A DNA stretch of 11,365 nt. Source: Dehalococcoidia bacterium. GTDB taxonomy: Bacteria; Chloroflexota; Dehalococcoidia; GIF9; AB-539-J10. The notes beneath the pieces were generated by a model, which saw nothing but the letters and a program-made list of their open reading frames with translations, searched no databases and was not told where the DNA came from. Both the position numbers and the translations under genes were made by a program. Location: assembly GCA_030612345.1 (NCBI GenBank), contig JAUWOB010000013.1:1-11365 (forward strand), in the 5' to 3' direction. This document shows positions 7,055 through 11,365 of this stretch, one piece after another. Every line of letters starts with the position of its first letter. Position 1 is the stretch's first letter.

Positions 7055-7309
7055 ATGAGTAGGCTATTCAGAGAAGCTATCAAACTGGAAGTTCAGGAAG
7101 ATATCCAACACAATCCGGTTACCTTCCTCTACAAAGGGAGGAGAGTGGGAGTGGCAGAGACGCTAAAGCGATGGCGGGTAGCTCAGGAATGGTGGAAGAG
7201 CCCGGTGGAAAGGGAGTACTTCCAGGTCAGGATTGAATCCGGCACTGTCTGTGAACTCTACCGGAATCTTCTCACCGGAGTTTGGTACCTGCAACGCATC
7301 TATGACTAG
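7055..7309 (+). CDS. DUF6504-like small protein in the mutasome cassette
   Basis: An 84-residue protein, basic in the middle and rich in aromatic residues. The pattern (basic loop FLYKGRRVGV at 24-33, W40, W46-W47, Y55, a strand with ELYRN at 67-71, and GVWYLQRIYD at 75-84) resembles the DUF6504 family from memory: short beta-rich proteins ending in W-x-L-x-R-x-x-D, often found beside or fused to ImuB-type proteins in Actinobacteria and related phyla. No catalytic motif, metal site or signal peptide is seen. It starts 3 nt after imuB and ends 16 nt before dnaE2, which implies co-translation with both. Its biochemical role is unknown. By position it could be an accessory subunit of the ImuB-DnaE2 mutasome. 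The family name is a recollection and not a computed match. Confidence 0.75.
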   Translation: MSRLFREAIKLEVQEDIQHNPVTFLYKGRRVGVAETLKRWRVAQEWWKSPVEREYFQVRIESGTVCELYRNLLTGVWYLQRIYD

Positions 7310-7325
7310 GAGTGTTAATATCTCA

Positions 7326-10300
7326 ATGGAAGCGAGGGGAAGTTACGTTGAACTTCACTGCCACTCCAATTTCTCTCTCCTTGATGGGGCATCTCATCCG
7401 GAGGATCTGGCAAGCCGGGCAGCCGATCTGGGCATGCCTGCGTTAGCACTTACCGACCATGATGGCCTATATGGAGCTATCCGCTTCTACAAAGCATGCC
7501 TCAAGGCCGGCATCAAGCCTGTTATTGGAGCGGAGATAACGCTGGAAAATGGAAATCACCTTACGTTGCTGGCGAAAAATAACGAAGGTTACTCCAACCT
7601 GTGCCGGCTGATAACCAGATCCCAGTTAGAGCACAGGAAAGGCAGTCCCGCCCTTAATCTAGCAACCCTCGCCCGGCACTCTGCCGGCCTGATTTGCCTC
7701 TCTGGCTGCCGGCAAGGAGAACTGGTCAGCTTGCTCATTTCCGGACGCAGGGAGCAAGCTCATCGGGTAGCCAAACGGTACATTGAAATCTTCGGCCAAG
7801 GGAACTTCTATGTAGAGCTGCAAAACAATTTCTACCTCGAGGATGGACGGCTTTGCCGTGCTTTAGTGGAGCTGGCTGGAAGCCTCAAGCTGGGTTATGT
7901 AGCCACCAACAATGTGCATTATGCCCGAAAGGAAAGCCACAAACTGCACGATGTGCTCACATGTATTAGGAACCGAACAACTCTGGACGAGTGTACCTCC
8001 TTGAGACTGAATTCGGAATTTCACCTCAAGTCCTTTGCGGAAATGGCACGGCTTTTCCAGAATCGCCCCGAGGCGATTTCAAATACGCTTGCCGTAGTTG
8101 AGCAATGCAATGTCAATCTCGATTTCTCAGGGTATCGTTTTCCGGAATTTCCCTTACCCCGACATGAGACTGCCGGCGGCTATCTGGCTCAGTTATGCCG
8201 GCAGAAGATACACGAAAGGTATGGACCCGATTTCATTGGGATGAGTTCAGAGATAGAGGCCAGGGTCAATCACGAACTTCAGCTAATAGAGAAGCTGGGA
8301 TTATCAGCCTACTTTCTTATCGTGTGGGACATTATGGACTATGCTAAGAGAAATGGAATCCCTGCCCAGGGCAGGGGCTCGGCAGCCAATTCCATAGTTG
8401 CTTATATCCTGGGCATAACCGGGGTCGACCCTGTAAAGAACAAGCTATTTCTGGGCAGATTTCTGAATGAAGAGATGTCATCCATCCCCGACATCGATAT
8501 AGATGTTTCCACGAGTCACCGGGAAAAGCTCATCCAATACGTTTATGAAAAGTATGGACAGGAACACACCGCCATGGTCTGTACCTATGTCACCTTCCAG
8601 GCCAGAAATGCCATAAGAGAGATGGGCAAGGCAATGGGGCTGCCCGCTTACCTGGTTGATAGGATGGCAAGGTCGGTTTCAGTATATGGAGCCAAAGATA
8701 TAGAGCAAGACCTGGCCAGCATCGAGGAATTTCGACCGTATTTCACTTCTCAAAATAGTAACCAGCCTATCTGGCAGGAATTCGTGTCTCTTTGCCGGCA
8801 GATTTACGATTTTCCCAGACATCTATCAATTCATAACGGGGGGATGCTTATCTCTTCCTGTCCGCTCACCGACATAGTGCCCCTGGAAAAAGCTACCATG
8901 CCAGGCAGGATAGTCTGCCAGTGGGATAAAGACAGCACTGCTGATGCCGGCTTAATAAAAGTGGACTTGCTTGGCTTGAGAATGCTATCTCTCATTCACG
9001 AAGCTTGCGCGCTTGTTGAGCAGAAGCACAATCCCGACTCATCGGGACTCGACCTGGATAGATTACCTTTGGACGATGAGAAGGTCTACGATATGATCTG
9101 CCGGGGCGACACAGTGGGCGTCTTTCAGGTAGAGAGCCGGGCTCAGATGCAACCCCTGCCGCAGACAAAACCACGCTCCATCGATGACCTGACTATTGAA
9201 GTTGCTCTCATCAGGCCGGGACCTCTGCAGGGCAATATGGTGCATCCCTATATCAGGAGGAGGAAAGGCCTGGAACAGGTAACATACCTGCATCCCAGGC
9301 TTAAGCCAATACTGGAAGATACCCTGGGGGTGCTCCTATTTCAAGAGCAGGTGATTCAGGTTGCCGTTGTCGTAGCCGATTTTACGCCGGGCGAGGCCGA
9401 CTCTTTGAGAAGGGCAATGAGCAGGAAGAGATCCAAAGAGGCCATGAACGAAATGAGACAGAAGTTTATTGACGGCGCCAAGAAGCACGGCGTAGCGACA
9501 ACCCTCGCCGATTGCATCTTCGCAGCCCTGCAGGGCTTTGCGGAGTATGGCTTTTGCAAGAGCCATGCCGCCCGTTTTGCGCTTTTATGCTATCGATCGG
9601 CCTGGCTCAAGAAATACCATCCGCCTGAGTTTTATTGTGCCCTGCTCAATAACCAGCCCATGGGGTTTTACGCTCCGGAGGTCATTGTGCGGGATGCCAA
9701 GAGACATGGAGTTGATGTATTACCCGCAGACATCAACAGGAGCCGCGTCAGATGCACCATTGAAGGTGGCAGGGTCAGGCTCGGTTTTATGTATGTAAAG
9801 AAGTTGGGAGAGAAAGCCATGAGCCAGATAGTAGTAGAAAGGGAGAGGACACCTTATCTTTCGCTGGCAGATTTCTATCTTAGAACCAGGTTGGAGAGGA
9901 AGTCCGTGGAAAACCTCATCCTGGCCGGTGCCTTTGATTCTTTCCTGCCCGCCAGGGCCGGGCTCGCCTGCCGAAGTCTCTCGCCTGCTGAAGTCACCTG
10001 CCCGCCAGGGCCTGGCAGGCGGGTACGGCGAGCAGGTACGGCGAGCAGGCAGGCGGATGGCTGCCAGAAGAGGCAGCTATTGTGGCAGCTCGGTCTCCTG
10101 GAGAAGAAAGGCCCGGGGGAATTGCCCTTGGAATTCAGCCATACCAGGGTTTCCCTGCCTGACTTCACTGAACTCGAGGAGATGAAAGTAGATTATGAAG
10201 TGCAGGGATTATCCACAAAACACCATCCCATGCAGGTACTGAGAAAAGGCATATCCAGGGATGGCCTGCTTAAAAGCTCTGAGATTGCCCGACTTTTGCC

Positions 10301-10598
10301 CAATACCCGGGTAAGGTTAGCCGGCTATGTCATCACCAGACAGAGACCTGCCACTGCCAAGGGTTTTGCCTTTATGACGCTGGAGGATGAGGAGGGGATG
10401 GTAAACGTAGTAATCAAACCAGATGTGTATCAGAATTACCGGCAGGTTTTCAAGCTCGAGCCACTGATCGTGGTCGAAGGAATCATCCAGAGGCGGGATG
10501 ACATCCTGAATATCATTGCCCAGACGCTAATCCCGCTTCGACATGAAGAGGAAAGGCAGCACGGCCTGTCTGAACCCCACTCGGCCTACCCGGATTAG
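7326..10598 (+). CDS. dnaE2: Error-prone DNA polymerase III alpha subunit DnaE2 (ImuC)
   Basis: C-family translesion polymerase of the SOS mutasome, 1090 residues from the chosen start. Order: PHP domain (HCHSNFSLLDG from residue 11, TDHDG), then the polymerase core with catalytic aspartates D391 and D393 (PDIDID) and D547 (IKVDLLGL), then the finger/HhH region, and an OB fold near 995-1060 (LAGYVITRQRPATAKGFAF). DnaE2-type signatures are EVALIRPGPLQGNMVHPY and LLNNQPMGFYAPE. The PHP site looks degenerate (NNVHY instead of the usual NDVHY, ELQNN where a His is common), so proofreading is doubtful. The start at 7326 follows GGAG at 7309-7312. The open frame reaches back to 7233 but would overlap the previous gene by 77 nt, and homology begins at VELHCHS. 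Residues about 874-915 are an in-frame GC-rich repeat insertion. Confidence 0.93.
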   Translation: MEARGSYVELHCHSNFSLLDGASHPEDLASRAADLGMPALALTDHDGLYGAIRFYKACLKAGIKPVIGAEITLENGNHLTLLAKNNEGYSNLCRLITRSQLEHRKGSPALNLATLARHSAGLICLSGCRQGELVSLLISGRREQAHRVAKRYIEIFGQGNFYVELQNNFYLEDGRLCRALVELAGSLKLGYVATNNVHYARKESHKLHDVLTCIRNRTTLDECTSLRLNSEFHLKSFAEMARLFQNRPEAISNTLAVVEQCNVNLDFSGYRFPEFPLPRHETAGGYLAQLCRQKIHERYGPDFIGMSSEIEARVNHELQLIEKLGLSAYFLIVWDIMDYAKRNGIPAQGRGSAANSIVAYILGITGVDPVKNKLFLGRFLNEEMSSIPDIDIDVSTSHREKLIQYVYEKYGQEHTAMVCTYVTFQARNAIREMGKAMGLPAYLVDRMARSVSVYGAKDIEQDLASIEEFRPYFTSQNSNQPIWQEFVSLCRQIYDFPRHLSIHNGGMLISSCPLTDIVPLEKATMPGRIVCQWDKDSTADAGLIKVDLLGLRMLSLIHEACALVEQKHNPDSSGLDLDRLPLDDEKVYDMICRGDTVGVFQVESRAQMQPLPQTKPRSIDDLTIEVALIRPGPLQGNMVHPYIRRRKGLEQVTYLHPRLKPILEDTLGVLLFQEQVIQVAVVVADFTPGEADSLRRAMSRKRSKEAMNEMRQKFIDGAKKHGVATTLADCIFAALQGFAEYGFCKSHAARFALLCYRSAWLKKYHPPEFYCALLNNQPMGFYAPEVIVRDAKRHGVDVLPADINRSRVRCTIEGGRVRLGFMYVKKLGEKAMSQIVVERERTPYLSLADFYLRTRLERKSVENLILAGAFDSFLPARAGLACRSLSPAEVTCPPGPGRRVRRAGTASRQADGCQKRQLLWQLGLLEKKGPGELPLEFSHTRVSLPDFTELEEMKVDYEVQGLSTKHHPMQVLRKGISRDGLLKSSEIARLLPNTRVRLAGYVITRQRPATAKGFAFMTLEDEEGMVNVVIKPDVYQNYRQVFKLEPLIVVEGIIQRRDDILNIIAQTLIPLRHEEERQHGLSEPHSAYPD
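9944..10070 (+). repeat. GC-rich palindromic/tandem repeat insertion inside dnaE2
   Basis: The 16-mer CCTGCCCGCCAGGGCC occurs at 9944-9959 and again at 9997-10012. The second copy forms a hairpin: 12-nt arms 9996-10007 and 10013-10024 around a GGGCC loop, with 10 Watson-Crick pairs, one T-G and one C-A. A 13-mer GTACGGCGAGCAG is then tandemly duplicated at 10023-10035 and 10036-10048. GCTCGCC (9962-9968) is inverted as GGCGAGC (10027-10033). The segment is much more GC-rich than its surroundings. It is read through in frame as about 40 Arg/Pro/Ala/Gly-rich residues between AGAFDSF and RQLLWQLG, a place where DnaE proteins are normally nearly continuous. It resembles REP-like palindromic elements inserted into coding sequence. 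Confidence 0.7.
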
Positions 10599-10652
10599 CT
10601 CATGCAGCCTTCCGTTGCCCTGATCTCGAGCCCGGAGTAAAATGACAGCAGA

Positions 10653-11132
10653 GTGGACAAACAAGCACAGCACCAGGACACGCCCGGCGACGGCCCGACC
10701 TTGAGAATCAAGAAACTATACCGCGATGCCCGCTTCCCCCTGTGCGCCACGGAAGGCGCCTCCGGGCTCGACCTGTTTGCCTGTATCCAAGAGGGGGAGG
10801 GACGGATCGTGCTCCAGGACAAGCCGAAGCTGATTGGGACAGGCATTGCAATAGAAGTACCTCGAGGTTACGATGCTCAAGTAAGACCCAGATCCGGTCT
10901 ATCGGCAAAGGGCGTCATGGTTGCCTTAGGCACGGTGGACAGCGACTATAGAGGCGAGGTCATGGTAACGATGTATGTTCTGGGGCAAGGCAATAGCTTT
11001 GAGATCAAGCATGGTGACAGGATAGCTCAGTTGGTCATAGGCAAGCTGGCCGACCTGCCTATGGCGGTAGCTGACGAGCTTACGCCTACGGAAAGGGGGG
11101 CACAAGGCCACGGCTCCACGGGCATTGGCTGA
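10653..11132 (+). CDS. dut: dUTP diphosphatase (dUTPase), trimeric type
   Basis: Hydrolyses dUTP to dUMP and pyrophosphate, keeping uracil out of DNA and feeding dTMP synthesis. The five trimeric dUTPase motifs are present, numbering from the GTG at 10653: ASGLDLFA (37-43), RPRSGLS (78-84), GTVDSDYRGE (93-102, catalytic D96, substrate-facing Y99), GDRIAQLVI (121-129) and RGAQGHGSTG (148-157). In the last motif the uracil-stacking aromatic, usually Phe, is His (H153). The start is uncertain. GTG 10653 gives 159 residues but its GGAG is about 15 nt away. TTG 10701 gives MRIKKLYRDARFP, closer to normal dUTPase N-termini (143 residues), and overlaps the stop of a 20-codon frame beginning at ATG 10642. 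It lies 54 nt after dnaE2, possibly in the same SOS operon. Confidence 0.92.
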   Translation: MDKQAQHQDTPGDGPTLRIKKLYRDARFPLCATEGASGLDLFACIQEGEGRIVLQDKPKLIGTGIAIEVPRGYDAQVRPRSGLSAKGVMVALGTVDSDYRGEVMVTMYVLGQGNSFEIKHGDRIAQLVIGKLADLPMAVADELTPTERGAQGHGSTGIG

Positions 11133-11133
11133 A

Positions 11134-11365
11134 ATGGGAAGAATCCGCATAGGTACCTGTTCCTGGACCGACCCTACGCTGGTCAGTTCCGGACGCTTTT
11201 ACCCTGATTCTGCACAATCCGCCGAAGCCCGCCTTAAGCATTACGCCGGTCAGTTCGACCTCGTTGAAGTAGATAGCTGCTATTACGCGCTGCCCAATGA
11301 AAGGAATAGCTATCTCTGGGCAGAGCGGACGCCCGACGGCTTTCTGTTTGATTTCAAGGCTTTCA
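11134..11365 (+). CDS. DUF72 (YecE-like) family protein, N-terminal part (runs off the window)
   Basis: The first 77 residues of a DUF72 protein. IGTCSWTD at 6-13, RFYPDSA at 21-27, LKHYAGQFDLVEVDSCYYALP at 34-54 and FLFDFKAF at 70-77 follow the family pattern of an IGtsgW start, FYP, yyA..F..vEvn.tfY and f.f.vKa. DUF72 proteins have a TIM-barrel-like fold and their function is not established. The ATG at 11134 lies 1 nt after the dut stop, so translation is probably coupled and no separate ribosome site is needed. The position after dnaE2 and dut suggests, but does not prove, a link with DNA damage or nucleotide metabolism. The gene continues beyond the window. Confidence 0.9.
   Translation, partial: MGRIRIGTCSWTDPTLVSSGRFYPDSAQSAEARLKHYAGQFDLVEVDSCYYALPNERNSYLWAERTPDGFLFDFKAF

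Noticed and set aside
7233..7325. Upstream dnaE2 start at 7233
   Set aside because: It would overlap the preceding small gene by 77 nt, has no ribosome site, and adds residues before the conserved PHP start.
9944..10070. CRISPR array or insertion sequence in dnaE2
   Set aside because: There are only two copies of the 16-mer, no regular spacers, no transposase and no target-site duplication; the polymerase frame stays open.

Overview
The window looks like a chromosomal segment of a moderate-GC free-living bacterium. The style of the SOS box (GAAC-N4-GTTC type), the strong Shine-Dalgarno sites and the DnaE2/ImuB/DUF6504-like gene set would fit a deep-branching Gram-positive-like lineage such as Chloroflexota. 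This is inference from gene content, with no species-level match seen.

Region 1 (1-2751, minus strand) is a tight leftward operon: aroH (chorismate mutase), aroF (DAHP synthase), ribF (riboflavin kinase/FAD synthetase) and the 5' end of tyrS. Gaps are 9 nt or less, and aroH and aroF overlap by 4 nt. A good promoter (TTGCGA-N17-TATAAT) lies at 2723-2751, followed by a leader of about 138 nt that starts with a perfect 7-bp inverted repeat. The first two enzymes control entry into the aromatic pathway and its branch to Tyr/Phe, and tyrS uses the Tyr.

Region 2 (3045-4605, plus strand) holds a small zincin-like metallopeptidase and an aldo/keto reductase with a C-terminal two-cluster ferredoxin domain. 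The reductase is split by a one-base frameshift at an A6 run. Gene-poor stretches flank this region at 2579-3044 and 4606-5177.

Region 3 (5102-11365, plus strand) is the most interesting part, an SOS-mutagenesis cassette. A TTGACA-N17-TACACT promoter with an SOS-like box just downstream drives lexA. This is followed closely by an ImuB-type Y-family protein lacking the catalytic acids, an 84-aa DUF6504-like protein, and the error-prone polymerase DnaE2 (ImuC). dut (dUTPase) and a DUF72/YecE-like gene, cut by the window end, come next. No RecA-like imuA is present, and the DUF6504-like gene sits between imuB and dnaE2. dnaE2 also carries an in-frame insertion of about 120 bp of GC-rich palindromic and tandem repeat DNA that adds about 40 residues. 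Predicted logic: DNA damage triggers LexA self-cleavage, which derepresses lexA and the translesion polymerase set together.
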